Of a DNA stretch of 5,041 nucleotides, positions 4,937 to 5,041 are shown piece by piece. The stretch comes from Bacteroidales bacterium. GTDB lineage: Bacteria > Bacteroidota > Bacteroidia > Bacteroidales > Muribaculaceae. Numbering within the stretch: the first letter of the stretch is position 1; each line of letters opens with the position of its first letter. Position numbers and translations under genes: made by a program. The notes beneath the pieces are model-generated. The model saw only the letters and a list, made by a program, of their open reading frames with translations. It searched no databases and was not told the DNA's origin. Location: the NCBI GenBank assembly GCA_030526455.1, contig JAUNCU010000196.1, positions 1 through 5,041 on the forward strand, in the 5' to 3' direction.

Positions 4937-4951
4937 CCCTTCCAGGAAGGG
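4937..4951. other. Short palindrome after the 379-residue gene
   Basis: CCCTTCC and GGAAGGG surround a single A, giving perfect 7-bp symmetry 16 bp after the stop codon. A physical hairpin would need to open the innermost pairs, leaving about five. No T-run follows in either direction, so a terminator role is doubtful. Confidence 0.3.
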
Positions 4952-4986
4952 CACTTGCAGCACACCAAAAAGAAGCAAAATTCGCT

Positions 4987-5000
4987 AAAGGGGACTGTCC
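4987..5000 (+). repeat. Second copy of the GGGGACTGTC repeat core
   Basis: AAAGGGGACTGTC (4987-4999) is identical to 2824-2836 within the large palindrome. Here it is followed by CTAGGCTGTC, which repeats the CTGTC unit. The right arm seen at 2838-2850 is absent, so this is a partial or variant copy, possibly the edge of an element continuing beyond the window. Confidence 0.5.
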
Positions 5001-5041
5001 TAGGCTGTCAAGTTTGTTGATTACGAGTTTCTTTTTCTTGT

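Noticed and set aside
4922..5041. An open minus-strand frame reading KKKKLVINKLDSLG at the right edge
   Set aside because: It runs through the repeat core and the palindrome at 4937 with no recognisable protein. A gene cannot be supported from this fragment.

Overview
The window looks like chromosomal DNA from a member of Bacteroidota, most likely Bacteroidales. The metK protein reads like Bacteroidales S-adenosylmethionine synthetases. Promoters have the Bacteroidota form (TAnnTTTG at -7, TTTG at -33) rather than a sigma-70 form. Start codons lack strong Shine-Dalgarno sequences and are preceded by A-rich DNA. Genes are about half G+C, with AT-rich control regions.

Layout from left to right. 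(1) Positions 1-243 are non-coding and hold a short GGACGCGA palindrome and the metK terminator. (2) metK lies on the minus strand. Its leader carries a strong match to a SAM-II riboswitch, followed by competing hairpins around the start codon, so the enzyme's own product probably controls its synthesis. (3) A divergent control region of about 320 bp separates metK from a plus-strand gene for a cytoplasmic von Willebrand factor A (vWA) protein. (4) Positions 2547-2834 hold no gene but are packed with inverted repeats, ending in a 35-bp palindrome. (5) On the minus strand is an AbiE-type toxin-antitoxin operon. The antitoxin abiEi is intact, but the toxin abiEii is cut to about 48 codons at the palindrome. 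(6) A 46-bp two-part dyad sits over the abiE promoter, a good candidate for the AbiEi operator. (7) Divergent from abiE is a 379-residue protein of unknown function. Its C-terminal part resembles an uncharacterised domain common in Bacteroidales. (8) The last 120 bp repeat the 13-bp core of the palindrome at 2816-2850.

The most interesting points are the riboswitch with its apparently mutually exclusive start-site structures, the orphaned antitoxin with its preserved operator next to a divergent unknown gene, and the inverted-repeat island that coincides with loss of the toxin. I see no CRISPR array, tRNA, rRNA or intact mobile element.
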